DNA of 64,000 nt. Source: UBA6120 sp035361955 (lineage in GTDB: Bacteria > Bacillota_I > Bacilli_A > RFN20 > CAG-826). Made by a program: the position numbers and the translations under genes. Of the stretch, positions 25,054-34,361 are shown piece after piece (within the stretch, counting starts at the first letter, position 1; each line of letters opens with the position of its first letter). The stretch is from the NCBI GenBank assembly GCA_035361955.1, contig DAOSDC010000005.1, positions 35,414 to 99,413 of the forward strand. Direction: 5' to 3'. A model generated the notes under the pieces. It was not told where the DNA came from. It worked only from the letters and a program-made list of their open reading frames with translations, and made no database searches.

Positions 25054-27381
25054 TCATCGCACCTCACTTTCTATATCGAGTTCTCGTGGTGGGATGAACA
25101 GAGGCTGACGTATTGCGGAATATGGTCGCGGAGTTCCAAAAAGATAGGTTCCGACGACACCTCCGCGATAATAAAAGACGGTTCCGTCAGGATACTTCCA
25201 TAGTCCGGCTGTATCTCTGAGTTCTATTGTTGGGGTTTTTACGACGCTGCTGGTACTGCTGAAAATTGCGTTATACCAGTGATCAGGGGTTATCTCTGTT
25301 GAATAAAGCATGAATCCACCAAAATTTCCCTCATAAACCATCGTATAGCCAGGCCACACATTATTGGTTCCGCTGCGCCAAAAATAAGCAAAGTAATTGG
25401 GGGCGCTGACTTGGGTCTCAAAGAAATAGGTGATCGTGTTGGGATATTCTATGTCTGGAATAGTATATGGGCGTTCAGTTCCAAATAAATAACCATCAAC
25501 TTCATTGTTGATCTCATAGAATATCGTACCTGTTGGATAATCGAGTAGATTGACATACTCGGTAAAGATTGAACTGTTGTTGTTAACAAATCTAATCTCT
25601 GACCACATGCTGCTACTAAACTCGATTTTGTAAGTCCTAACTCCATCAATGTCCGTATCATATAACGCCATGACTTCACCAGGCCATCCGTTGTTAATGG
25701 CCCCGTCTCGTAAGAAGGCATATTGAATTCGAGCGGGGTTCTTGGTCTCAAAGTAATATGTCAGGTTCGTGATAGTTGGTTCATACGCAAATGTTGAATA
25801 ACCACTTCCGTCAATATAAAAGGCAGTGTTTTCAGGATGTGAACCGAGTGGTATTTCGGGTGTTTCATGATAGACTCCTTCAGCATCATAACCTCTAAAG
25901 ATGACATAATTGAAAGTTCTTGTAATCGTGGCTTCATATAAGTACTTGTTATCGTTGGTCATTTCAACGAAGGTTAGCGATGTCGGTCCCAAAACAATTC
26001 CATCATAAAAATAAGCATAAAAATCGATTCCAAGCAGTGATGTCGAAGCATAATAGTACTTAATTTCTTCAATCGCATCTAATAGATAATATGTATAGGC
26101 TGACGTGGCCGTGTTATTAATCGTCTTAAAACAGACGCCGGAGGGAAGACCGCGTAAATCAAGACTTGGAGTTTTTAGCAGGCCGGCACTAGAATCGTGG
26201 AAAATTATGTAATAAAATTCTTCCTCCATCATTGTGATTCCAAAGATTCGGCGACCATTGGATAATGTTTCAATATAATTGGCATTAACGCCTGGCCATG
26301 CCGCATTTTCATGAGTTCCTCGATAAGCATAGGCATAGATTGTTGGAGAATTTACGGCTACTTCGTAATAGTAAGTTGCCAGTTTGCCGATGTTTTCAGG
26401 AATGTTCCCGCTTGCATAATCAAAAGCAAAATAATTGCCACTCTTAGTGTAAAAACACCATTTTTCACCCAAATCATCATTTGAGTAATTTGATAAATCG
26501 ATTGATGGCGTTGTTGGAGATCCTTCTGGTCCACTAAACTTGACGTAGTCAAAAATTCCTTTTTCTACCGTAATTTTAAACATTTTCATCGATTCAAAAT
26601 CCGCTAAAAATTCCATGTCGATACCTGGCCACATGTCCAATAACCGGATTGATGTCGTCCAAAAATACGCTTTAACGGTCTCTGTTTGATATGGACTTAA
26701 GAAATAGTAATCAATTGTTTCATCCCCATCATAAATGGTGATTAAATCATTGGGGTCTATCGATGAGGAAGAATCAAGATTTAAGAGTTTGATGTTACGA
26801 TGATATTCATTAAAGTCTTCTGGGGTGAAAATCAATTCATAGCTTCCGGCTCGGCGAAATACATGCTTACTATTATTGATGTCAATGCCCCATTTAGTCG
26901 CGTGCGGGCTTAAATGATTGATAATCTGAAATTCTTCTTGATTATTAGCACTTACTTGAATTTTATATGTTAATACCTCGGCGTCATAATCGCGAACGAG
27001 CGGTATTGCTGTCGATAAATCGTAATTGGTTGATTGAGAAATGTAATAGTAATCACCAATTGTTGAATCTTGGCTAGGATTCCATCGAGGATACAGGATA
27101 AGGTTGCTCATGACTGGTGTTTCAAACACGTACGGGTAAGTGAGTGCAAAATCTTCGTACCATCCTTGGAAATCAAAACCCGCTTTCACCGGTGTCGAAG
27201 GACGTGCGATTGGTTCGCCTTCGCGAACGCGTATATTTGGCAGATTCGTGTCATGAAAATAAACACTATAGAAGGTGTCGCTATTGCTCTCTAGCGCCAA
27301 TCCCGGCGCAAGATTCCCGCCTTGTATGATTAAATAGCACGCAATGATTCCAGTGAATATTTTCCCAACCGTTTTTTTCAT
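25054..27381 (-). CDS. Exported protein with InlB-type repeat and five carbohydrate-binding-like modules
   Basis: 775 residues from MKKTVGKIF at 27381 (GGGGA ribosome-binding site; a TTG six codons upstream is possible). A signal peptide is followed by an InlB_B/Listeria-Bacteroides-type repeat (about 35-100; GFDFQGWYED). About five repeats of roughly 100 residues follow, each with a YYFET-type strand, an aromatic YAYFW-type strand, WPG in most, and an IIF or VIF strand then TPxIDLR. That pattern resembles CBM25/26 starch-binding modules. No catalytic domain, lipobox or C-terminal anchor is visible. The stop is one base before the alkaline phosphatase start. The substrate is inferred from the module pattern only. 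Confidence 0.75.
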   Translation of the reverse strand: MKKTVGKIFTGIIACYLIIQGGNLAPGLALESNSDTFYSVYFHDTNLPNIRVREGEPIARPSTPVKAGFDFQGWYEDFALTYPYVFETPVMSNLILYPRWNPSQDSTIGDYYYISQSTNYDLSTAIPLVRDYDAEVLTYKIQVSANNQEEFQIINHLSPHATKWGIDINNSKHVFRRAGSYELIFTPEDFNEYHRNIKLLNLDSSSSIDPNDLITIYDGDETIDYYFLSPYQTETVKAYFWTTSIRLLDMWPGIDMEFLADFESMKMFKITVEKGIFDYVKFSGPEGSPTTPSIDLSNYSNDDLGEKWCFYTKSGNYFAFDYASGNIPENIGKLATYYYEVAVNSPTIYAYAYRGTHENAAWPGVNANYIETLSNGRRIFGITMMEEEFYYIIFHDSSAGLLKTPSLDLRGLPSGVCFKTINNTATSAYTYYLLDAIEEIKYYYASTSLLGIDFYAYFYDGIVLGPTSLTFVEMTNDNKYLYEATITRTFNYVIFRGYDAEGVYHETPEIPLGSHPENTAFYIDGSGYSTFAYEPTITNLTYYFETKNPARIQYAFLRDGAINNGWPGEVMALYDTDIDGVRTYKIEFSSSMWSEIRFVNNNSSIFTEYVNLLDYPTGTIFYEINNEVDGYLFGTERPYTIPDIEYPNTITYFFETQVSAPNYFAYFWRSGTNNVWPGYTMVYEGNFGGFMLYSTEITPDHWYNAIFSSTSSVVKTPTIELRDTAGLWKYPDGTVFYYRGGVVGTYLFGTPRPYSAIRQPLFIPPRELDIESEVR

Positions 27382-27416
27382 AATAAAAGTTCCCCACAAA
27401 TGGAATAAGACTAATA

Positions 27417-27441
27417 AAAGTATCTCATTGTGAGATATTTT
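27417..27441. promoter_or_regulatory. Dyad between the AraC gene and the carbohydrate-binding-like protein gene
   Basis: TATCTCA-TTG-TGAGATA (27421-27437), a perfect 7-bp inverted repeat, flanked by AAAA and TTTT that extend it. On the minus strand it is followed by CTTTTATT, so it could end transcription of the AraC gene. Its place 36 bp before the next start also fits an operator. Confidence 0.45.
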
Positions 27442-27522
27442 TATGTATTCATGGTTTGCTGATATATGTTGAAATAGTGCTATTAGAGAAGAATGTATTT
27501 AAGAAACAAAACGCAAGTGATG

Positions 27523-28449
27523 TCACTTTTGTGACAATATACGATATTTATTTGGTGTCAGTCCGCTGTTATGTCGCTTAAACACTTGGATAAAATAACC
27601 GGCATTACTAAATCCAACTTCTTGAGCAATTTCATCTAAAGATAAATCGGAACGTGTCAATAATGCTTTGGAACGGTTAATAGACATTTCGTTTATAAAA
27701 TCATTTATTGTGTTTCCCGTATGTTTTTTGAACAGACGCGAAAAATGAAATTCGCTATATCCAAATTTTTCCGCAAGTTGTTTGATTGTGATTCGTTCAC
27801 TTAAATGCTCACTTAGAAAAGCCGCTGCTTTTTTTATCATTCTCAATTGATTCGTTTGCGGTACAAAGACATGACTTTCCTGAAGATAGCCAAAACGAGC
27901 CAGATTGAAAAACAAAGCATACATTTCGCTTTTTATGAGCATTTCGAACATTTTTGGTTTTGTCTTAAGATTATCCTCAATAGTAATAATCCGTTCGATA
28001 ATAAAATCATAACCAGGATCTCCTGGATGTAGTATTTCAAAAATAATTGTTTGCCCTTCCCGTAATGGTTTAAAAACCGCTTTTTCTACCAAATCGTTTT
28101 CATGTCCCGATAGTAAAGATAAGTCGAATACGATGGCGTTGATTGTTAAGAAGTCCGCACCCATCACTTGACGAATTTGATGTAATTCATTTCTTGACAC
28201 AAAAACGATGTCACCTGGATGGACATTGAAAATATGTCCATCTATATAAACATCAGCTTCTCCTTTAATAACATGCATTAGCTCGAATTCTTTATGCCAA
28301 TGAAGATAACAATTCTTAAAACCAGAATAAACAGATTCATAAAGACGAATAGGAAATTCTGGCTCACCGTGCTTTTTGTTTTCGTAATAGTTTGCGTCGA
28401 CGCCCATGATACTATCTTTATTAATAATAAAGTTGGCTGTTGATACCAT
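27523..28449 (-). CDS. AraC-family transcriptional regulator with cupin sensor domain
   Basis: 308 residues. An N-terminal cupin fold (about 40-120: YLHWHKEFELMHVIKGEADV, then HPGDIVFVSRNELHQI) is the likely ligand-binding part. The C-terminal double helix-turn-helix (about 208-305) contains ITIKQLAEKFGYSEFHFSRLFKK and LSLDEIAQEVGFSNAGYFIQVFKR, read as segments. Such regulators usually activate sugar or surface genes next to them, so the exported 775-residue protein, phosphatase and lamin-tail genes downstream are likely targets. The start is uncertain: the ATG at 28449 has no clear ribosome-binding site and the ATG at 28407 is an alternative. Confidence 0.9.
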   Translation of the reverse strand: MVSTANFIINKDSIMGVDANYYENKKHGEPEFPIRLYESVYSGFKNCYLHWHKEFELMHVIKGEADVYIDGHIFNVHPGDIVFVSRNELHQIRQVMGADFLTINAIVFDLSLLSGHENDLVEKAVFKPLREGQTIIFEILHPGDPGYDFIIERIITIEDNLKTKPKMFEMLIKSEMYALFFNLARFGYLQESHVFVPQTNQLRMIKKAAAFLSEHLSERITIKQLAEKFGYSEFHFSRLFKKHTGNTINDFINEMSINRSKALLTRSDLSLDEIAQEVGFSNAGYFIQVFKRHNSGLTPNKYRILSQK

Positions 28450-28487
28450 GCAATAGGTCAGTTCATATAAAATTTAACTTTTGTGCG

Positions 28488-28516
28488 AAATAAAAGCGGC
28501 AAATATAATACCGCTT
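28488..28516 (-). terminator. Probable terminator after the 390-residue surface protein
   Basis: Minus-strand stem AAGCGG / CCGCTT with an 11-base loop followed by TTATTT, 27 bp after the stop at 28543. The stem is short, so efficiency may be modest. Confidence 0.55.
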
Positions 28517-28542
28517 CTATCAATATTGTTTTAATCTTTCGT

Positions 28543-29715
28543 CTAATTAGTTCGTCTTTGTCGTATTTTTAAGTATAAGGCAGCAAACGCGGCCATTGTT
28601 GCAAATCCAAAGACAATCATTTCCAGTGTTGATTTGCTGTAATTTTGATTTACAAACCCGACCTCTGGACCTTCGGGTATGGCGTTGTATAGATATTCCA
28701 TCATATCCCATTTGTCTTGGACTGGAACCGAACTCGTTTTTATTACGTCGCTCTTGTAATTGCCGTCTTCAATATCGGTTTGTTCGTGATCAATTAGTGT
28801 CAAGGAAGAAAGATCGGTAGATTCAAGGTTGTTATACCAATAAGTTTCTAAATTGGCCCAGGCTCCATATCCATTTAGTGTGCTGTCTGTGCATGTTGTA
28901 TAACCTTCAAGGACTTTCGCAAAAGCATCGGTCCGAATATTTGTGGGGGCAGCATCAACTACTGGTGCACTTCCTTTTGTGGAGGTAGGTAGGGCATACA
29001 ATTTATAATGATTGGACGAAATGCCCGTCGTTGATCCCTTTGTTCCCAAATCAGTTGGAATATTAAGTGAATAAACCTGCCAATAACCCGAACTCACGGG
29101 AATATCTGCATAGTAATATGAAGCGCTTCTAGAATCATCAATACTAAAATAATTTAAATAGTAATGGGTATTGTCATCAACGCGTAAAGTAAGTGGATAT
29201 CCTTGACTACCATACCAATTTGCAAAGTAATTAGTAATCCATATTCTCATCGTGGTTGGTGAAGAATGAAGATGGGCTGATGGCTTGTCGGTTTTGGCAA
29301 TCGGTTCATTACTGGAATTAACCATGAACATTATGCTAGTGGCGCTATAGGTGATTGAACTCGATGTGGCTAACAATTCATCGGACGAGTTGTATTTCGA
29401 AAAAGTGAATTGGGTTACATCGTTTGGTAAATCAAAGTACCACATGAATGTGGTGGTGGATGAACCAGCGCTTGTAAGATCCAAAACCATTTCTGAAGTT
29501 GTCGGGATATCATCTGTGGTGTAGTTTATTTTCATAACTTCGCCAGATGCACCCCAAACAGAACTTGATGTATTACCAAAAAAGTGCACTCTCTTTGTTG
29601 GTTCTGTCACGACAGCGGCGTCTACTTTGATGGTTGCATCGATTGCTGGTTTTGTGCTTATTCCGAAAAGCAGTACCATGCCGCAAATTGCTACAAGCAT
29701 TGACATTTTTTTCAT
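28543..29715 (-). CDS. Exported protein with C-terminal membrane anchor, unknown function
   Basis: 390 residues. N-terminal signal peptide (MKKMSMLVAICGMVLLFG, cleavage near A27-A34) and a C-terminal hydrophobic helix with basic stop-transfer tail (VFGFATMAAFAALYLKIRQRR) but no LPxTG motif. The extracellular part is rich in Ser, Thr, Tyr and Trp (for example YYLNYFSIDDSRSASYYYA), as in adhesive or glycan-binding domains; no family was recognised. A perfect 13-bp palindrome lies 54 bp upstream of the start. It is upstream of the AraC gene on the same strand, with a terminator between them. Confidence 0.7.
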   Translation of the reverse strand: MKKMSMLVAICGMVLLFGISTKPAIDATIKVDAAVVTEPTKRVHFFGNTSSSVWGASGEVMKINYTTDDIPTTSEMVLDLTSAGSSTTTFMWYFDLPNDVTQFTFSKYNSSDELLATSSSITYSATSIMFMVNSSNEPIAKTDKPSAHLHSSPTTMRIWITNYFANWYGSQGYPLTLRVDDNTHYYLNYFSIDDSRSASYYYADIPVSSGYWQVYSLNIPTDLGTKGSTTGISSNHYKLYALPTSTKGSAPVVDAAPTNIRTDAFAKVLEGYTTCTDSTLNGYGAWANLETYWYNNLESTDLSSLTLIDHEQTDIEDGNYKSDVIKTSSVPVQDKWDMMEYLYNAIPEGPEVGFVNQNYSKSTLEMIVFGFATMAAFAALYLKIRQRRTN

Positions 29716-30016
29716 TTATTTTTTCTCCTTGTTGTGGATTAATGTCGATATTTTTAGTTAAAAAATTCTCGACATTGTCGATGTATATCAATTATTAACT
29801 TTTTACATTCGTAATCCCATCTACGTATTTGCTGAAAAATATCGATATACTGCTTTCGCCATGAAGAGGAACTCGTTTAGAAAATAATGTTGACCAAGGA
29901 GTAGGCATGGAAAATATCATCATGTTAATATGAAAGAAATCACGAATTGGTGCATGTTGATACATTGCCGACAAACAGCGTTTGCCACGTATTAATAATG
30001 TGCCTATGGAGAAATC
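29716..30016. promoter_or_regulatory. Divergent intergenic region with a TCGACA-T-TGTCGA palindrome
   Basis: This 301-bp AT-rich spacer lies between divergent genes. TCGACATTGTCGA (29769-29781) is a perfect odd palindrome and a half copy ATGTCGA lies at about 29741, close to the ribosome-binding site of the minus-strand gene. A repressor site for that gene is plausible. No gene or RNA was recognised in the rest; short antisense frames here have no support. Confidence 0.4.
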
Positions 30017-31588
30017 ATGAATAAGAAAGCAATTGCCGCTATCGCCGTCATGAGTATCAGTTTTTTGGGCTATATGGTGGGGGTGTTTGCCCCCCAAAAA
30101 GAGGGGCGCCCAGTTTCTAAAATCAATGATTATATTTACACTCAAGTGAGCGATGGATACAAAATTGCCAAAGGGGCTTCATTCATCGGTCGCAGTGAAC
30201 TATATCTACCAGCGGAGTATGATGGACAACCAGTGACTGAAATTGCCGCGAATGGATTTGAAAATGCCAATCTACGCGTCGTTTATGTGCCACCCTCAGT
30301 CAAGCGTATCGGTCAATATGCGTTTAAAGATAATCCGCTGCTTGTTTATATGGAAATACCTTCATCAGTGATTACCGTCGGGCAACGCGTATTCGAAGGT
30401 AATATTCATAATGCAACCTATGTGCGCATTGGAGGTCAACACGCTGGTACGCGCTGGTATGCCACCTCTGATGCTTGGCGCTACACGGGCACTGGCACCG
30501 ATCAAGTAGCCAATGTCTGGTATGAAGTTGGCTATAAGCTTGAGTATGAGAAGCCCGATTACCATGAGATCAGCATCAATACCGTAACATACGATAAAGA
30601 CGGCAATGAAGTATCAGCCATCGGCGTGGGCACACGAGTAAAACAAATATTGACGTATGGTGATGAGCACTTAGAAATAAAATTGGAAAACGATTCCGTG
30701 ACCTGGGTTCCTTATAACACGGTTTCGCTCAGGAATAACCAACACGCCTTTGTTCACAAACAGATTTACGCCTCGATGACATACCTCAATCCATTTGATA
30801 CGCAATCAGCCACGCTGAGTAATTACAATAACGATTACCGTAGCATTGATGCTAACCTTCACAAATTAATCCGCATCATTGCCATGGATTACCGGCTTGA
30901 ACGAGATATCATGGATTATGATATCTTCCACAAAATTAATTATTATCTTGTCGAAGTCGAATCCGGGGAAGTTGGTTGGGTGCGTACAGAACACATTCTC
31001 CACGAACGTTTTAAACCAGCATTAGCGATTGGGTTTATATTTCATCCGCTTCGTAATTTCTTCGTGCTAGGCGAATCGGGCGTCTTCACTTTAATTGCGT
31101 TTTTGCTATTCTACTATGCACCGTTAATTGCTTTCGGTCTGGGAATTCGTTCATTGGGCAATGCGTTAAGCGAAAAAATCAATGGTAATAAACTGTTCAA
31201 AATAATGCTGATTGGCATCACGGTGTTTCAAATAATCTTGTTCCCATCGCTCGTAAGCGCCTATTATTCATTTAATTCATTCATGGGTATTTTATTTGCT
31301 TTTGGTGGGTTGGGTTTTACGACATTAATGTATTGGGCTGTAGCCCGTGGTATTCCAAACCGTCGTCTTTGCCCCAACTGCAATATGTGGGATGGCGTCA
31401 TTCAAAACCAATATGTTACTAAAAAGTGGAATGAAACGACAACAACGACGACAACAACGACATATACGGATGGCTCTCAAAAAGTCGACCGTGATTGGAA
31501 GACCGAGAAGAAACAAGAAACCATGTATGATTGCGAGTGCCCCCACTGCGGAGAAACTTGGAACTTCACCGAAGTTGGCAGTCGTTAA
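30017..31588 (+). CDS. Membrane protein with BspA-type leucine-rich repeats and C-terminal zinc ribbon
   Basis: 523 residues. An N-terminal hydrophobic helix (about 5-25) is followed by two or three LRR_5/BspA-type repeats (about 55-135: LYLPAEYDGQPVTEIAANGF and VVYVPPSVKRIGQYAFKDN). A middle region has strand-rich segments such as TWVPYNTVSLRN and GEVGWVRTEHIL that could be SH3-like. Three transmembrane helices (about 355-450) and a C-terminal zinc ribbon (CPNC...CPHCG) follow. The membrane plus zinc-ribbon end resembles the small protein at 61252-61722. Surface sensing or adhesion with a cytosolic metal-bound tail is inferred. Confidence 0.75.
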   Translation: MNKKAIAAIAVMSISFLGYMVGVFAPQKEGRPVSKINDYIYTQVSDGYKIAKGASFIGRSELYLPAEYDGQPVTEIAANGFENANLRVVYVPPSVKRIGQYAFKDNPLLVYMEIPSSVITVGQRVFEGNIHNATYVRIGGQHAGTRWYATSDAWRYTGTGTDQVANVWYEVGYKLEYEKPDYHEISINTVTYDKDGNEVSAIGVGTRVKQILTYGDEHLEIKLENDSVTWVPYNTVSLRNNQHAFVHKQIYASMTYLNPFDTQSATLSNYNNDYRSIDANLHKLIRIIAMDYRLERDIMDYDIFHKINYYLVEVESGEVGWVRTEHILHERFKPALAIGFIFHPLRNFFVLGESGVFTLIAFLLFYYAPLIAFGLGIRSLGNALSEKINGNKLFKIMLIGITVFQIILFPSLVSAYYSFNSFMGILFAFGGLGFTTLMYWAVARGIPNRRLCPNCNMWDGVIQNQYVTKKWNETTTTTTTTTYTDGSQKVDRDWKTEKKQETMYDCECPHCGETWNFTEVGSR

Positions 31589-31721
31589 GCGCTAATATTG
31601 ATTGGGTTTCTTAAATTTAGTTATTTCGTCACGTCGCGTTTGTTACTATTAAACATATAGTTATCGTGTTTCTCGTCCATGACGTGAAATAAATCATATT
31701 TGTATAGGTGCGCGATCATCA

Positions 31722-34076
31722 ATGAACAAACGAGCCTTCGTATCCCAACTCATCTTCTTCACGCTGGTCATCAGCTATACGATTTTGTATTCCCTGCTTT
31801 ATTTCGTGCCGGCGATAACGTATTTGCACCGAGCGTTTTTGATGTTGGGTTTCTTCTATTTGGTGCTGTTTTGGTTTTTGAATGATTTTGGTGAACGTTC
31901 GCCACTTGTCAAATGGACCACCAGCGCGGTGCTAATCACGCTTCTGGCCCAATTTGTTATTGAGTTGGTCGGACTCCATGAATTCGTCCACGCCAATCCA
32001 ATCTTGAACTTCATCGTCCATTTCTTATTCGGCATCGCATATTTCATTTTTGCGCTCAGCGTGTTCAAAGAGTCGTTCATACAGGCGACAAATCGCCATA
32101 TTCGCAAAGCTTCGTTTGATTATAATGATGCGGTTTTATTCGATTATGACAAACGGAAACGGACTATCGATATTCAGTTTTCGCAATCCTTTTGTGACAA
32201 GTACAAATTGGAACATCCATCGTTGTCCTTGAGCGAAGTGGAGTTTCGCCAACTTGTCGTTCAAGAAGATTTAGCAAAATCGAATTGGTTTGACGAACGG
32301 CTGCCTCATGATGCCATCATTAATCAAAAATACCATGTGAATTTTTCAAATATCCCGACGAGTGTTGCCCTTCAAGTCAAAGGATCATATCAAGTTAACA
32401 CACGCGTTGTTGTGTTGGCGTTTGATGTCAGCGCACTAGAAACCGCGGAGGCTGATTTGCTATCGTCTAATTCACGCCGAATTGAACTACTAGAAAATTT
32501 GCCACTCGGTATTATTGAGCAAAAACCGATTTTTGATGATAAAGGTGTATTTATCGATTATGAATACATATATTGCAACAAAGCATTTGGACGGATGACC
32601 GGCTATCCGCCTGATGTCGTTGTTGGAAACAAAGCCTCGGTCATCATCCCCAATCAATACAAAGAACGCATCACCAAATTCGGACAAGCGATTCTCGATG
32701 GCAAATCGGTATCGTTTGACACGACGATTCAACCGATAAATCACACATTCTCGGTCAATGTATATCCCACCGTAAATAAAACGTTCATCTCGATTTATAA
32801 AGACATCCACCAACTTAAAGTGCTAAACGAACAACTCCATTATTTGGCGACGCACGACAAGATGACAAACTTGTACAATCAGCGCGGCCTTCTGGAAATG
32901 CTTGAGGAAAGAACAGACATTAAGACGGCGGTCTGCTTTTACGTTTCCATCGGCAATTACGAACGAATTTACGATTTTTATGGATATACGTTTATTGAAG
33001 GTATTCTCAAACAGTTATCGGATGCCTATATTCCTTATATTCGCTCCGGCCATCTCGTGGCCACGACAAGTTCCAGCGATTTAATCGTGTTGTTAGTCAA
33101 TCCCACAAGCAAAGAAGTCAATCAAGCATTAGAAGCCGCGCGCGCCAGCGTCTACCGCAAGATGACGATTGAACATACGCAAGTGCTCGTCAAACAAAAT
33201 ATCGGTTATGCAGTGCTTGGCGAACACGCCGATAATATTCAACAGTTAATCGCCTGCGCGTCGTTGGCGATGTCAGAAGCCGCTTCAAGCGAACACAACA
33301 TCATCGTCAAATACGTACCGAAACTTAAAGAAACGCTTGAGCACAACATCGCCATGGCTAACAAGCTCGATGAAGCGCTTGAAAATGGCCTGATTCGCAT
33401 CGCCTTCCAAAACATCGTCGATTCGCGAACGGGTGAGGTCGTGCTATTAGAAGCGCTGGCCCGCTGGACCGATGACAAAATGGGTTACATCGCTCCCGAT
33501 GTCATCTTTGAATTTGCCAAAAAATCGAACATGATCGATTTACTTGATGACTATTTGCTTGAAAACACACTGAAAGAATATGCGAGACTTAGGCAAAAGG
33601 GTGTGACCGGCCGCTTATCATTGAACGTGTCGGCACCAGCATTTTTGCGCGCTACATTCCGGCGGACCGTCATTGAAAAGGCCAAAGAATACCAACTTAC
33701 GCCAGATAGTATCGTCATTGAGGTATCAGAAACGACATTTGTGCGCAACATCGAGCAAACGATTGCGATGATTAAGAATTATAAAATCGATGGCTTTCTA
33801 ATTGCCATTGACGATTTTGGGAGCCAATATTCGTCAATCGGCATTCTAGACTTAATTCCTTACGATTACTTGAAACTAGATGGTATCTTCGCCAGCCGGC
33901 TCGGATCAGAAAATATTAAAGAGTTAATTCGCGTCCTCGTAAGCATTACTGAACGCGACAATGGTCAAATAATCGCTGAGAAGATTGAAAATGAAGCGAT
34001 GGTCGCTTTAATGCAAAATCTCGGCTGTCATATCCATCAGGGCTATCACTATCACCGTCCACAAATATTTGAATGA
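31722..34076 (+). CDS. Membrane PAS-GGDEF(degenerate)-EAL protein (probable c-di-GMP phosphodiesterase)
   Basis: 784 residues. About four transmembrane helices (8-115), a linker, a PAS domain (about 250-365; EYIYCNKAFGRMTGYPPD), a degenerate GGDEF domain (about 375-535) and a C-terminal EAL domain (about 545-784). The GGDEF loop is SSSDL at 450-454, so no cyclase activity is expected. EAL is kept (LLEALARW, EAL at 577-579) with IDDFGSQYSS and a final QGYHYHRP, so phosphodiesterase activity is likely; EKIEN replaces the commoner EGVET. It is the second membrane EAL protein in the window, and a terminator follows. Confidence 0.93.
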   Translation: MNKRAFVSQLIFFTLVISYTILYSLLYFVPAITYLHRAFLMLGFFYLVLFWFLNDFGERSPLVKWTTSAVLITLLAQFVIELVGLHEFVHANPILNFIVHFLFGIAYFIFALSVFKESFIQATNRHIRKASFDYNDAVLFDYDKRKRTIDIQFSQSFCDKYKLEHPSLSLSEVEFRQLVVQEDLAKSNWFDERLPHDAIINQKYHVNFSNIPTSVALQVKGSYQVNTRVVVLAFDVSALETAEADLLSSNSRRIELLENLPLGIIEQKPIFDDKGVFIDYEYIYCNKAFGRMTGYPPDVVVGNKASVIIPNQYKERITKFGQAILDGKSVSFDTTIQPINHTFSVNVYPTVNKTFISIYKDIHQLKVLNEQLHYLATHDKMTNLYNQRGLLEMLEERTDIKTAVCFYVSIGNYERIYDFYGYTFIEGILKQLSDAYIPYIRSGHLVATTSSSDLIVLLVNPTSKEVNQALEAARASVYRKMTIEHTQVLVKQNIGYAVLGEHADNIQQLIACASLAMSEAASSEHNIIVKYVPKLKETLEHNIAMANKLDEALENGLIRIAFQNIVDSRTGEVVLLEALARWTDDKMGYIAPDVIFEFAKKSNMIDLLDDYLLENTLKEYARLRQKGVTGRLSLNVSAPAFLRATFRRTVIEKAKEYQLTPDSIVIEVSETTFVRNIEQTIAMIKNYKIDGFLIAIDDFGSQYSSIGILDLIPYDYLKLDGIFASRLGSENIKELIRVLVSITERDNGQIIAEKIENEAMVALMQNLGCHIHQGYHYHRPQIFE

Positions 34077-34102
34077 CGATGATGACCGGTCTATATAAAC
34101 GA

Positions 34103-34125
34103 AAAGGGCTGATAATCAGCCCTTT
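34103..34125 (+). terminator. Intrinsic terminator after the PAS-EAL gene
   Basis: A perfect 10-bp stem AAAGGGCTGA / TCAGCCCTTT with a three-base loop, then GTTATTTC, 27 bp after the stop. The 236 bp from here to 34361 hold no recognisable gene. Confidence 0.75.
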
Positions 34126-34361
34126 GTTATTTCACAGAAGAAACGATTGGTCTAAAGCGGCGTGTCATAATACGGTTTTGGCACCTTTGCCGTTAAATTG
34201 CATAAGATTTAGCGCTCTTAAAAAATAGGTCTCTATAAAAAGATAAATTTTTTTCTACACACGATAATTTATCGGTTGTTTTGGGGAAATGGTAAGTGTG
34301 AAACTCATTGTTGCGTCAACCCTCCCCAATTCGGTTTAACTATCTGTATTTTATTCTCGTG

